A DNA stretch of 64,000 nucleotides from CAWFSE01 sp963697565 (lineage in GTDB: Bacteria > Actinomycetota > Actinomycetes > CAVWCF01): assembly GCA_963697565.1 (NCBI GenBank), contig CAVOOM010000006.1, forward strand, positions 62,001-126,000, read 5' to 3'. Position 1 is the stretch's first letter. The number at the start of each line of letters is the position of its first letter. Of this stretch, positions 38,058 through 46,659 are shown piece by piece. The position numbers and the translations under genes are program-made. The notes beneath the pieces are model-generated. The model searched no databases, had not been told where the DNA came from, and saw only the letters and a program-made list of their open reading frames with translations.

Positions 38058-38590
38058 ATGTTCTTCGGCGAGCCTTTCGGCGGACTCATCCCGGGAGCGC
38101 GGGGAGCCGTGCTCTCCGCGCTGCTGCATACCGGGGCGCCGCTGACTGGTCGGCAGGTCCACGGCTTGGTCAGCGACGAGCACAGCCTGTGGTCGGTTCA
38201 GGAGGCTCTCAAGGCTCTGACCCGGCCCGGCATCGTGGAGACCCAGAGCATCGGTCGGGCCCGGGTGCACACCATCAACGAAGGGCATGCGGCGGTGGCG
38301 CACCTGCGTGCACTGGCCGATCCGATCGCCCTGCTCAGGGCAGCCATCGCGGAGTCGGTTGGCTCCGAGGTCGAGGCGGTGATCGTCTTCGGGTCGATCG
38401 CGCGCGGAGAGGCCAGCGAGGCAGCGACATCGACCTGGCCGTCATCGCCGGCTCCGGGTGGGACGGACGCACCGACCTCGAGGACGCCGTGCGCATCAGC
38501 GTGGGCAACGGCTGCGACGTCCTCGTCTTCACGCCGCGCCAGTTCCTGCAGCTGGCTCGATCGGGCGAGCCCGTGGTCAGCGACATACGC
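38058..38590 (+). pseudogene. Truncated MNT-type nucleotidyltransferase (remnant of antitoxin)
   Basis: Aligns with the intact gene at 41119 over about 530 bases with few changes (MFFGEPFGGLIPGARG, QVHGLVSDEHSLWSVQEALKAL, GSIARGEASE). At about 38421 one G is missing in GAGGGCAGC, so the motif GSx10DxD is split. The two sequences diverge after VVSDI, and no HEPN gene follows. With the altered promoter it is probably a dead duplicate, although the single-base loss alone could be a reading error. Confidence 0.75.
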
Positions 38591-38977
38591 CGGGAACTGC
38601 CCGCGGATCCGCTTCTCGCGCACCGGAACCTTGGGCACCAGGGCAGATCGGTGCGACTTCTGCCTCGAGATCATCGCCCCGACACCGGCACACGAGACAC
38701 GCGAGGCGGCCTGACTGCGATCCCACTGGCCGCGCGCTGCGGCTCGGCGCGGCGATCACACGGCCAGCCCGCGAGCCGCTGTTGGGCCGCGGCATGCTCC
38801 GCGCTCGAACAACGCAACAGAGCCCCGCCGACAAGGTGACCGGCCCTGACGGTGACCGAAGGCTCTCAGGGCCCCGCCTTGCGTCTGCGCAGTCACAGGT
38901 CCTTGGCCTCTTGATGAGAAGCGTGCACAGCGATCCGATGAGCAGGGAGCCTTCGACCAGAAGGGGAGTTGAGCTTC
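38591..38977. other. Gap after the antitoxin remnant
   Basis: No gene recognised in about 390 bases. No HEPN-like sequence is present in any frame here, which confirms that the duplicate lost its toxin half. Confidence 0.5.
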
Positions 38978-39715
38978 ATGACGGACGTGAGCCGCAGCGT
39001 CGCCGTCACCGCTCCACTCGAGGTGGTGAAGCGGAGGGCGACCGCCCGCCTCGTGGGGGTCCTGTTCATCGTGGCCACCGCCTCCTCGATCGTGGGTGGG
39101 GCGCTGGTCGTGGCGCTGCTGGATGATCCGGACTACCTCGTCGAGGTGGGTGCGCACGAGAGCCAGCTCATCCTGGGGGTCCTGCTGGAGTTCGTCCTGG
39201 CCCTGTCGGTCATCGGGATCGCCGCCTTGCTGCTGCCGGTGCTCCGGCCGCACGGTGAGGGCATGGCGGTCGGCTACGTCGCCGTGCGCACGATCGAGGC
39301 CACCTTCATCCTGATGGCCTCCACGACCGCCCTGCTGGTGCTGGCACTGAGCCAGGACGGGGAGCGTTCCCGTTCAGTCGGGGTGGAACCGGTGGGCAGC
39401 GCGCTGCTCTCGGCCCGGGAGTGGACCTACCTGGTCGGGACGTTGCTCGTGTTCAGCGTGAGCGCGCTGATCCTCAACGCCCTGCTGTACCGGTCCCGGC
39501 TCGTCCCCGCCTGGTTGTCGCTGTGGGGCCTCGCAGGTGGGCTGCTGCTCCTCGCGTACGCCGTAGCCGAGATGTTCGGCGCCGAGGCTCCGTTCCCGCT
39601 GCAACTGCTGGCGGCTCCGATCGGCCTGCAGGAGATGGTCCTGGCGGTCCTACTGATCTGGAAGGGATTCGCCGCTCCGTCGGTGCCGGAGGCACCCGCC
39701 GCCTGGCGGCCGTAA
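38978..39715 (+). CDS. DUF4386-type membrane protein
   Basis: 245 residues with about six helices. The typical start is RATARLVGVLFIVATASSIVGGALV; then LGVLLEFVLALSVIGIAALLLPVL, VRTIEATFILMASTTALLVL, TYLVGTLLVFSVSALILNALLYRSRLVPAWLSLWGLAGG. Function of the family is unknown. ATG at 38978 with AAGGGGAG upstream. A related protein is encoded at 45250-45945. Confidence 0.85.
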   Translation: MTDVSRSVAVTAPLEVVKRRATARLVGVLFIVATASSIVGGALVVALLDDPDYLVEVGAHESQLILGVLLEFVLALSVIGIAALLLPVLRPHGEGMAVGYVAVRTIEATFILMASTTALLVLALSQDGERSRSVGVEPVGSALLSAREWTYLVGTLLVFSVSALILNALLYRSRLVPAWLSLWGLAGGLLLLAYAVAEMFGAEAPFPLQLLAAPIGLQEMVLAVLLIWKGFAAPSVPEAPAAWRP

Positions 39716-39918
39716 GAGGGACCCGCTGAGGGCGACCGTGCGCGCCAGGTACGGCCGCCGAAGGGCCTGCGGTTGGCGGATCGACCTGCCGCCGCCGGGC
39801 GTGCGCTGCCAGCGGGCATCTCGGCAAACTGACACCATCGAGTTCAAGACCGTCCATCAGGCGAAACCGCGGCCTGACTCACCACACCCAGCCAGTAGAC
39901 GCAAGCGGGGCAGTCCCA

Positions 39919-40611
39919 CTATCCGCTCTTCTTGACGCGGACCGCCACGCTGGTCGTGCCGTCGTTGCGGAACTCGTAGCCCGGCAGGCCCTTGAGCACC
40001 TTGGTCCAAGTGGCCTTGCCGTGGTCCTTTGCGGACTGACCGTGATGTTGGCGCATGTAGTTCGCGACTGCGCTGACTCGGGCCCAGCCCTGCTTGTCGG
40101 CGTTCTTGGCGATCGCACCTGTGAGCAACTCGGGGAGACTTGGCTGCCCTTTGGGTTTCGGCTTTGACTCGGCAGCGGGCCCGTCGGGGATCGGCACGAA
40201 GAAGGAGCAGGCAACGCGGAACGACTCCGCGGTGCTCGCGCGGCCGAATCCGATGACCTTCGCCCCGCGCTCGCGCAGGAAATGGGCCAACGGGGCGTAG
40301 TCACTGTCGCTGGAGACCAGGGCGTACACGTCCGGCTTGATCGTGTGGTGCAGGTCCACGGCGTCGATGACCAGCGCGAGGTCGGTTGCGTTCTTACCCT
40401 TCACCGGATCGGACTGCTGGACAGGCCGTATACCGCGACGGTTCAACTCGGGGTCCCAGGCCTTGAGTGCGGACTTGAACCAGTTTCCGTAGGCGCGGCG
40501 AATGGTGAGATCCCCATGCTCGGCGAGTGCTGCGGCCACTTGGTCAAGGCTGCCCAACGCGGCGTTATCGGCATCGATCAAGAGGGCAACCGCAGGCTGG
40601 GCTTCAGTCAC
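39919..40611 (-). CDS. NYN-domain putative RNase with OST-HTH domain (copy 2)
   Basis: 230 residues. NYN acidic residues are conserved: VALLIDADNAALG, KNATDLALVIDAVDL, ALVSSDSDYAPLAHFLRERGAKVIGFG. OST-HTH follows (PELLTGAIAKNADKQGWARVSAVANYM; ATWTKVLKGLPGYEF). GTG at 40611. About the same layout as the copy at 25316 but clearly diverged, so it is a paralog rather than a recent duplicate. It lies in the accessory region next to the MNT/HEPN genes. Confidence 0.9.
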   Translation of the reverse strand: MTEAQPAVALLIDADNAALGSLDQVAAALAEHGDLTIRRAYGNWFKSALKAWDPELNRRGIRPVQQSDPVKGKNATDLALVIDAVDLHHTIKPDVYALVSSDSDYAPLAHFLRERGAKVIGFGRASTAESFRVACSFFVPIPDGPAAESKPKPKGQPSLPELLTGAIAKNADKQGWARVSAVANYMRQHHGQSAKDHGKATWTKVLKGLPGYEFRNDGTTSVAVRVKKSG

Positions 40612-41089
40612 GCTGGCACCCTAACGACAACGCACCCGCAGGGCCGTCAGCTGCCAAGCAGAGGTGGGGAGGCGGTCCTGGGCCGCTGGCCTGGGGTGAG
40701 CAGGGTGCGCCCGAAGGGATTCGAACCCCCAACCTTCTGATCCGTAGCGATTCGGGCGCCCTGCCATCCAGTGCCAGCCCGTGCCACCCAGGCCATCCCG
40801 TCGCAGCCAGTGCGCGGACCCGGTGCCGAACCGACCCACCCAGTATCACCCCCTCACGCCGCGTTCGTTAGAAGAACCCGTTAGAAGTGGACGGGCGACA
40901 GCAACTTGGTACTTGGGGACGCCTGCCCTGCAGCCGCAGAGGAACGGCAGACCTGAACCCACAGGCCGACGCCGGCCGCACAACCTGGATTGCAGCTCCC
41001 AGGTGGGCTGGACCTTCACTTCGGGCAACTCATAGATGCGTCCCAGGTGTTGGGTGGTGCCTCGGCTCTCGGCCGCCTATGAATGCCCT
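40612..41089. other. Gap containing the tRNA-Arg fragment (att site)
   Basis: No protein gene recognised. The interval holds the 43-bp tRNA-Arg 3' fragment (40705-40747), followed by a CCA/CCC-rich stretch with near-repeats of CCAGTGCC (about 40768-40820). Confidence 0.5.
40705..40747 (-). repeat. attachment-site copy: 3' part of tRNA-Arg(ACG)
   Basis: 43 bases identical to 46348-46390. They cover the tRNA from the anticodon to its 3' end (the rc has GGTTGGGGGTTCGAATCCC and CTTCGGGCGC). The 5' half of the tRNA is missing here. A direct repeat of a tRNA 3' end is the hallmark of integration by a tyrosine recombinase. Confidence 0.8.
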
Positions 41090-41107
41090 ACCAGTCATAT
41101 GACTGGT
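41090..41107. promoter_or_regulatory. Perfect 18-bp operator palindrome of the MNT/HEPN operon
   Basis: ACCAGTCATATGACTGGT is its own reverse complement and lies directly before the -10-like TACACT. The antitoxin has an N-terminal winged-helix region, so it likely represses its own promoter here. Confidence 0.7.
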
Positions 41108-41112
41108 ACACT
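41107..41112 (+). promoter_or_regulatory. -10 element of a leaderless transcript
   Basis: TACACT ends 6 bases before the ATG at 41119, so transcription should begin at or next to the start codon. No Shine-Dalgarno sequence is present. Leaderless mRNAs are common in actinobacteria. Confidence 0.55.
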
Positions 41113-41118
41113 GCTCAC

Positions 41119-41709
41119 ATGTTCTTCGGCGAGCCTTTCGGCGGACTCATCCCGGGAGCGCGGGGAGCCGTGCTCTCCGTGCTGCTGCGTACCGGCGCGC
41201 CGCTGACTGGTCGGCAGGTCCACGGCTTGGTCAGCGACGAGCACAGCCTGTGGTCGGTTCAGGAGGCTCTCAAGGCTCTGGCCCGGCTTGGCGTCGTGGA
41301 GACTCAGAGCATCGGTCGGGCCGGGGTGCACACCATCAACGAAGGGCATGCGGCGGTGGCGCACCTGCGCGCACTGGCCGATCCGATCGCCTTGCTCAGG
41401 GCAGCCATCGCGGAGTCGGTTGGCTCCGAAGTCGAGTCGGTGATCGTCTTCGGGTCGATCGCCCGCGGAGAGGCCAGCGAGGGCAGCGACATCGACCTGG
41501 CCGTCATCGCCGGCTCCGGGTGGGACGGACGCACCGACCTCGAGGACGCCGTGCGCATCAGCGTGGGCAACGGCTGCGACGTCCTGGTCTTCACGCGGCG
41601 CCAGTTTCAGCAGTTGGCTCGATCGGGCGAGCCCGTGGTGAGCGACATCCTCCGTGACGGGCTGCCGCTCATCGGCTCGATGCCGCGCACAACGGTCGGT
41701 GCCGCCTGA
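41119..41709 (+). CDS. MntA-type nucleotidyltransferase antitoxin with N-terminal HTH
   Basis: 196 residues. Residues 1-80 look like a winged helix (AVLSVLLRTGAPLTGRQVHGLVSDEHSLWSVQEALKALARLGVVETQ). The nucleotidyltransferase core follows, with FGSIARGEASEGSDIDLAVI (GSx10DxD). In MNT/HEPN systems this enzyme adds AMP to the HEPN toxin to silence it. Its stop overlaps the HEPN start by 1 base (TGATG). A truncated duplicate lies at 38058. Confidence 0.88.
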   Translation: MFFGEPFGGLIPGARGAVLSVLLRTGAPLTGRQVHGLVSDEHSLWSVQEALKALARLGVVETQSIGRAGVHTINEGHAAVAHLRALADPIALLRAAIAESVGSEVESVIVFGSIARGEASEGSDIDLAVIAGSGWDGRTDLEDAVRISVGNGCDVLVFTRRQFQQLARSGEPVVSDILRDGLPLIGSMPRTTVGAA

Positions 41710-42110
41710 TGGCCAGTGCCGAGCAGCTCAATCACGCCAAGGCCTTCCTCAGGAAGGCCGAGGAGTACCTCGCCTCCGCAGAGGACAACCTCGTCGCCGA
41801 GCGCTACACCGCCGCCGCGGGCGATGCCATCCATGCAGGCATCAGCGCCAAGGACGCGATCACCACCGCCCTGACCGGTGCTACCCGCAAGGGCAAGGAC
41901 CACGCGGCGGCGGCGAAGGAGCTCAAGACCGCCCTCGGCACGCGGGCCGACGCGCCCACCGCCGAGAAGGCCCTGCGTGAACTCATCGGAGCCAAAGGCG
42001 AAGTCGAGTACGGCACCGCCCTTCTGACAGCCACAAAGGCTGGGCCACTCGTCCGGCGCGCTCGGCTCTTGGTCGACATCGCGGTCCAGATCGTCCGCCT
42101 GGGTGGCTAG
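41709..42110 (+). CDS. HEPN-domain toxin partner
   Basis: 133 residues, all helical: EQLNHAKAFLRKAEEYLASAEDNLVAERYTAAAGDAIHAGISAKDAI, then a C-terminal helix pair EYGTALLTATKAGPLVRRARLLVDIAVQIV. HEPN toxins are RNases. I do not see a clear catalytic R-x(4-6)-H in the C-terminal half, so RNase activity is uncertain, but the gene order and coupling to the MntA-like gene are typical. Confidence 0.8.
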   Translation: MASAEQLNHAKAFLRKAEEYLASAEDNLVAERYTAAAGDAIHAGISAKDAITTALTGATRKGKDHAAAAKELKTALGTRADAPTAEKALRELIGAKGEVEYGTALLTATKAGPLVRRARLLVDIAVQIVRLGG

Positions 42111-42113
42111 GTG

Positions 42114-43127
42114 TTACACGGTGAGGATCACGCGGCCCTTCGCGACGCCAGTGGCCAGGTAGTCGATCGCGTCGGCGGCCTGCGCGAGGGGGAACGTCCG
42201 CTGGTCGACCACGGGGTGGATGCGCCCCGCCTCGAGCAGTTCCACGATCGTGGCCCAGTTCTCCTCGCGTGATGGGCCCGGCCGGATGCCCGGGATCTGC
42301 TTGACCAGTGGGGAGATGGCCAGGAGCGGGAGCATCCGCCCGAGGCTGCCGAGCAGGCGGTGGCCCGAGCGGCCGTACTGGCCGTAACCGACCAGCAGGT
42401 AGGTGCCATCGGGCTCGAGCACGCGCCGGACCTCGGCGAACCGTGCCTGGGAGACGACGTCGAACACGAGGTCGAAGCGCACGCCCAGGCGGGTGACGTC
42501 CTGCCGCGTGTAGTCGACGACATGGTCGGCGCCGAGGTCGCCCAGCAGGTCGAGCTTGGCGGGTGCGTCGACCGCGGTGACCTCCGCCCCGAACGCCTTC
42601 GCCAGCTGGACGGCCCACACGCCGACGGCGCCGCCGGCTCCGTTGACGAGCACGCGCTGGCCGCTACGGACCCGGCCCTGGTCGCGCAGATTCGTCAGGG
42701 CGATGAGGGCGGCGGTGGGGACGGCCGCGGCCTCCTCGAACGACAGGCCATCGGGGATGGGCGCCAGCACCGTCTCGTCGGCGGCCGCGTACTCGGCGAA
42801 CGTACCGGCGTTGAACCACTGACCGGTCGGCGTGATCTCGCCGAAGACCCGGTCGCCGGGGACGAACCGGCTCGCCCCAGCACCGACCTGGACCACCTCG
42901 CCGGCCAGGTCGGTGCCGGGGACCTGCCTCGTCGGGGCCCGCAGCCCCGAGCCCAGAAGCCTGAAGACGTACGGGATCCCGTTGACCGCGTGCCACACAT
43001 CGGCGTGCACCGACGTCGCTCGCACCCGGACGAGCACCTGCCCGCTGCCGGGGACCGGCGAGGGGATGTCGCGGACGTGCAGCACCTCACGGTGCGGGCC
43101 GTACCGCTCCTGCACGATGGCGCGCAA
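42114..43127 (-). CDS. Quinone oxidoreductase-type MDR dehydrogenase (1)
   Basis: 337 residues, zinc-free medium-chain dehydrogenase. RAIVQERYGPHREVLHVRDIPSP, VPGTDLAGEVVQVGAGAS, PTAALIALTNLRDQGRVRSGQRVLVNGAGGAVGVWAVQLAKAFG (Rossmann nucleotide site), and LVFDVVSQ. It probably uses NAD(P)H to reduce quinone-like or enone compounds. A related gene follows at 43158 on the same strand. Confidence 0.87.
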   Translation of the reverse strand: MRAIVQERYGPHREVLHVRDIPSPVPGSGQVLVRVRATSVHADVWHAVNGIPYVFRLLGSGLRAPTRQVPGTDLAGEVVQVGAGASRFVPGDRVFGEITPTGQWFNAGTFAEYAAADETVLAPIPDGLSFEEAAAVPTAALIALTNLRDQGRVRSGQRVLVNGAGGAVGVWAVQLAKAFGAEVTAVDAPAKLDLLGDLGADHVVDYTRQDVTRLGVRFDLVFDVVSQARFAEVRRVLEPDGTYLLVGYGQYGRSGHRLLGSLGRMLPLLAISPLVKQIPGIRPGPSREENWATIVELLEAGRIHPVVDQRTFPLAQAADAIDYLATGVAKGRVILTV

Positions 43128-43157
43128 CGTAGTCCTCCTCGATGGGTCCCGTCGACG

Positions 43158-44132
43158 CTAGGTCGCGACGGTCACCACGACCTTCCCCGCGGGCCGGCCG
43201 GCCTTGACCAGGGCGACTGCGTCGGCGGCCTGCTCCAGCGGGTACTGCGAGTCGATGACGGGCCTGAGGTGGCCCGCCTCGATCAGGTCGCACAGCTCCT
43301 CCAGCGTCGCCGTGTCCTCCTTCGCGACGAACGAGGTGATCCGCTGCTTGGCGACCAGGTTGAGCAGGGCACCACCGATGACACCGCCGAGCGGTCCGAT
43401 CCACCGGCCGCCGTCGCCGTAGGACTGGACCAGCGCCCCCCGAGGGGTGAGCAGCCGACGAAGGGCGCGCGGCGAGTACGTCCCGCCGAGCTGGAGGATC
43501 AGGTCGTACCGCGCCGGACCCGAGGTGGGGTCCCGCGTGGTGTAGTCGATCACGTGGTCCGCGCCGAGGCTGCGGACCAGCTCGAGCCGGCCGGTGCTGC
43601 ACACCCCGGTGACCGAGGCGCCGGCGTGCGTGGCGAGCTGCACCGCGAACGTGCCGACCCCTCCGGAGGCGCCGATGACCAGCACCTGCTGCCCGCTGGC
43701 CAGACCGCCACGGCGCAGGCCCTGGACGGCCGTGCAGGCCGCCATCGGCACCGCCGCGGCCTGAGTGAACGTCAGGTTGGTGGGCTTGCGGGCCAAGCTG
43801 CCCGCCGGGGACGCGACGAACTCCGCGAACGCGCCGTCGGCGGCGCATCCGTACACCTCGTCACCGGCCGTCACCCCGCGAACCGCGCCGCCGACCCGCT
43901 CCACGACCCCGGCGAAGTCCGCGCCCACCACCCTCACCGGTGCCCGGACCCCGCCGAGCTGCGAGCGCATGAGCACCGGCTCGCCGCAGATGAGGTGCCA
44001 GTCGTAGGGGTTGACCGAACTGGCCCGTACGCGCACGAGTGCCTGGTCGGGCTTCACCTGCGGGACATCCACCGCGGCCATGTGCAGCACCTCGCGCGGA
44101 TCGCCGTAGCCCCGCTGCTGGATCGCCTTCAT
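43158..44132 (-). CDS. Quinone oxidoreductase-type MDR dehydrogenase (2)
   Basis: 324 residues. MKAIQQRGYGDPREVLHMAAVDVP, GADFAGVVERVGGA, VPMAACTAVQGLRRGGLASGQQVLVIGASGGVGTFAVQLATHAG, LGADHVIDYTTRDP. AAGGGGG precedes ATG 44132. It is transcribed before, and 30 bases upstream of, the first MDR gene, so the pair is probably an operon that arose by duplication. Confidence 0.87.
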   Translation of the reverse strand: MKAIQQRGYGDPREVLHMAAVDVPQVKPDQALVRVRASSVNPYDWHLICGEPVLMRSQLGGVRAPVRVVGADFAGVVERVGGAVRGVTAGDEVYGCAADGAFAEFVASPAGSLARKPTNLTFTQAAAVPMAACTAVQGLRRGGLASGQQVLVIGASGGVGTFAVQLATHAGASVTGVCSTGRLELVRSLGADHVIDYTTRDPTSGPARYDLILQLGGTYSPRALRRLLTPRGALVQSYGDGGRWIGPLGGVIGGALLNLVAKQRITSFVAKEDTATLEELCDLIEAGHLRPVIDSQYPLEQAADAVALVKAGRPAGKVVVTVAT

Positions 44133-44647
44133 GGGATCCCCCTTCCGAGGCTTCCGAACCCAGCGTGCCACGCTTGTGAGCGCCCCGATGCGGGTCTTGA
44201 GTCCTCAGCCCCGCGTTCAGGAGTCGCGCATGGTCGTCGTGGTTGGCTAGGTGTCGGTCGACCGTGGCCAGGGCATGGCGTAGTTCAGCTGCTGCCGTGT
44301 GCCGGTGGGGTGTCGGCGGCCAGCAGCGGTCGCAGCAGCCGGTCGTGCGCCCTCGTGTAGCGGCAACGTCCTCCACTCGGCATGAGCGAGTGTCGTTCGC
44401 AACGCAAGCGACGAGGAGGACGACCTGCGTCCTACCGCCGCGAAGGACGCACTGGTCTGCCTCCCGGAGGGAGACGACGATCGCCCGAACCTGCCGCGCA
44501 CGGGGTATCGCGTCGACCGCTCAGCCGCTCGTCGTGCGCGTCTGAAGCGGCCCGCGAGCAGCCCGATCCCGCCGATGGGCGCTCCCGGGCTCGTCGTCTG
44601 GTTCGCGGGCCGCGGGGGAAGGGCCGGTCGATGCCGGGGCGTGCGCC
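44133..44647. other. Gap without a recognised gene inside the tRNA-Arg segment
   Basis: About 515 bases. Open frames exist on both strands but are Arg/Ser-rich and show no family pattern, so I regard them as chance. No recombinase sequence seen. Confidence 0.5.
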
Positions 44648-45070
44648 TCACTGTCGCTGGGTCCGGTCGCCGAGGCGGCCGATGACGATGCCGAGCGCCA
44701 GGATTCTGAGGGCGTTGAAGCTCATGCTGATGATGAAGAGGCGCCAGGGGTCGGGCAGCGACCCGAGGAACTTGCCGGGGACGTCGACCAGAGCCGTGAC
44801 CGCGATGAACGCGCACAGGCTCAGCAGAAGGGACTTGGCCATGGGCGTGTGGCCGGGGATCCGGTCGGGGAACCTCAGCAGTACCCAGCTCACGCAGGTG
44901 GCGATGAGGAGGCCACCGAGTGCGGCCTCGATGAGCATGGGGACGTAGCGAATCGACAGGGCGGAGCGGTAGTCGGCGGCCACCGGCGTCAGGGAGATGA
45001 GGAGGTTGACGATCCAGAACGCCGATGCTCCGGCGATCGCCAGGCGCCAGATGCCCCGTGGCCTCGTCAT
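44648..45070 (-). CDS. Four-helix membrane protein, function unknown
   Basis: 140 residues: TRPRGIWRLAIAGASAFWIVNLLISL, YVPMLIEAALGGLLIATCVSWVLL, LLLSLCAFIAVTALVDVPG, LFIISMSFNALRILALGIVIG. ATG 45070 is preferred; longer versions have a Pro/Gly-rich start unlike a membrane protein. No family known. Confidence 0.6.
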   Translation of the reverse strand: MTRPRGIWRLAIAGASAFWIVNLLISLTPVAADYRSALSIRYVPMLIEAALGGLLIATCVSWVLLRFPDRIPGHTPMAKSLLLSLCAFIAVTALVDVPGKFLGSLPDPWRLFIISMSFNALRILALGIVIGRLGDRTQRQ

Positions 45071-45249
45071 GCTGTCCTGCGGGGGGCGAAACTGGGGCGG
45101 CATGCCGGGTGCCGATGCCACGCTGGGGCAGCGTCGGCGTCCCGCGTCTGACGCCCCTGCCGGGGCGCCCGGAGCGAACCCTCTGGCCGGCACCTGGACC
45201 GCCAGGGCGATCTCCGGCAGGAAGAGGGGTCAAGCATGGCTGATCCTCC

Positions 45250-45945
45250 TCAGGCCGGCGCCGGCGCCGGCGCCGGCTCCCGCGCGCCCATGATCAGCAG
45301 CCAGAGCATGAGGGAGAACTCCCCGATGAAGCCGATCACTGAGCTCACGTAGCTGACCCCGCTCGCGCTCGGGAGGAGGAAGAACTGCAGGGCATAGGTC
45401 AGCCAGGCGGCGCTCTCGACGATCAGCACGACGCCGAGCAGCCGCGGGAGGAAGCCGGACCGAAGCACCAGGTAACCCAGCGGCAGGAGCCAGGCGCCGA
45501 AGAAGAACTGCGCGATCATGAACCCGTTGCGGTACAGCTCGAGGAAGAGCATCGCCAGTGCCGGCGACCCACCCTCGGCGATCGAGCCCGGGGCGTCAGC
45601 CGCACCCAGGATCACGCCAGCGGCGAAGAAGTTGAGCATGTTGAGGCACTGCACGGCGACGCCAGCCAGGTTCAGCAGCACGAACAGCAGCGCGACATCC
45701 GGATTGACGGGCTTCAGCAGGACGTAGAGCGCCCAGGCCGTCACCAGGAACAGCACGCCAGCCAGGACGTCGCTGACAAAGCTGAGGCGGAACAACGGCG
45801 CCGAGGCCACGACGTTGGCCGCCGTCGCGGCAGCATCCCCCGGAACCACCAGCCTGTCGCGGGTGGCATTCGCAAAGACCGTCAGCACGATGTAAGCCAG
45901 GTACAGGCCCCCCGCGATGCGCGCCGTCGCCTTCCGCGAAACCAC
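45250..45945 (-). CDS. DUF4386-type membrane protein
   Basis: 231 residues. RKATARIAGGLYLAYIVLTVFANATRD (family start), six or more helices, PLGYLVLRSGFLPRLLGVVLIVESAAW, and an Ala-Pro tail encoded by a GGCGCC-type 6-base repeat at 45255-45283. GTG at 45945 with AGGGGAGG upstream. It lies inside the tRNA-Arg segment, related to the protein at 38978. Confidence 0.83.
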   Translation of the reverse strand: MVSRKATARIAGGLYLAYIVLTVFANATRDRLVVPGDAAATAANVVASAPLFRLSFVSDVLAGVLFLVTAWALYVLLKPVNPDVALLFVLLNLAGVAVQCLNMLNFFAAGVILGAADAPGSIAEGGSPALAMLFLELYRNGFMIAQFFFGAWLLPLGYLVLRSGFLPRLLGVVLIVESAAWLTYALQFFLLPSASGVSYVSSVIGFIGEFSLMLWLLIMGAREPAPAPAPA

Positions 45946-46348
45946 TGTGCGCCTCCCCTGAGACGTCTGCTCATACACCGGCGGCACAACCGGCAAGGCG
46001 CGAGGCACTCCACGCACCTGCCGCACGAAATGCACTCTCAGTAAACCCCGCGAGGAGAGACGCGCCAGGGCACAAAGGCAGGGCATGACAATGGCCGGCC
46101 CCCTCCCCGTCGCCGCCCTGCTCGGCCGCCGCGGCTACGACCTGCCACCAACCCCGCCTTGGGCCGTCCGCCTCGCGTGCGAGATCGCCGACTGAGGCAG
46201 CCCAGATCCAGCCGTCCCCGGGGACCTTCAGGGCCCGCTGTGTCACTGAGCAGCTGGAAGAGCGATTCGGCCCCACCGAAACGCGGCCCAACAAGAAGCC
46301 GGCCCCCGTGTGGAGCGGGAACCGGCCCTCGGTGCCGTCTCAACAGCG
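45946..46348. other. Gap between the membrane protein and tRNA-Arg
   Basis: About 400 bases. The only candidate is a 36-codon frame at 46085-46195 (plus strand, MTMAGPLPVAALLGRRGYD...) with AAAGG upstream; no family pattern. A terminator-like hairpin at 46298 belongs to the tRNA. No integrase. Confidence 0.45.
46298..46327 (-). terminator. Terminator of tRNA-Arg
   Basis: On the minus strand a GCCGG...CCGGC stem with an inner CCC/GGG pair is followed by TTCTTGTT, 21 bases after the tRNA 3' end. Confidence 0.55.
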
Positions 46349-46390
46349 TGCGCCCGAAGGGATTCGAACCCCCAACCTTCTGATCCGTAG
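46348..46390 (-). repeat. attachment-site copy inside intact tRNA-Arg
   Basis: Identical 43 bases to 40705-40747. Here they are the 3' half of the complete tRNA, so integration left the tRNA functional on this side. Confidence 0.8.
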
Positions 46391-46421
46391 TCAGATGCTC
46401 TATCCGTTGAGCTACGGGCGC
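46349..46421 (-). tRNA. tRNA-Arg(ACG)
   Basis: 73 nt cloverleaf on the minus strand: acceptor GCGCCCG/CGGGCGC, anticodon loop CTACGGA (anticodon ACG), T-loop GGTTCGAATCC. CCA is not encoded. Its 3' half is the att core. Confidence 0.96.
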
Positions 46422-46613
46422 CCGTCCCGCGAACGGGACCTGCCGAGTGTAGCCGCGGCGCCCAGGCCCCGCCGAATCCCCAGCAACCACACCAACACAC
46501 AACCGGTGCCGGGAGGCGACGCGAGCACCCGCCCCGCGTACGAGCGAGGCGCCCGTACGACTGGGCCGGCGATTGTGTGTCGGTGTGGCGCAGGCGGCGC
46601 GCCGAGGGCAGCG

Positions 46614-46645
46614 CGAAGGCCCCGGCGCGAGAGCCGGGGCCTTCG
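46614..46645 (-). terminator. Hairpin downstream of tRNA-Ser
   Basis: A perfect 13-bp stem (CGAAGGCCCCGGC and its complement) with a 6-base loop, 15 bases after the tRNA-Ser 3' end on the minus strand. Confidence 0.65.
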
Positions 46646-46659
46646 GGTGGTGCGTGGGG

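Noticed and set aside
38058..38590. A second functional MNT antitoxin
   Set aside because: Altered promoter and palindrome, split active-site motif and no HEPN partner point to a remnant.
40705..40747. A second tRNA-Arg gene
   Set aside because: Only the 3' half is present. The D-arm and 5' acceptor are missing, so it is an att fragment, not a tRNA.
46085..46195. A 36-residue plus-strand gene near the att site
   Set aside because: A weak ribosome site is present, but there is no family pattern and no coupling, so it is not listed as a gene.
35684..46421. An intact prophage or conjugative element
   Set aside because: No integrase, portal, terminase, relaxase or replication gene can be recognised.
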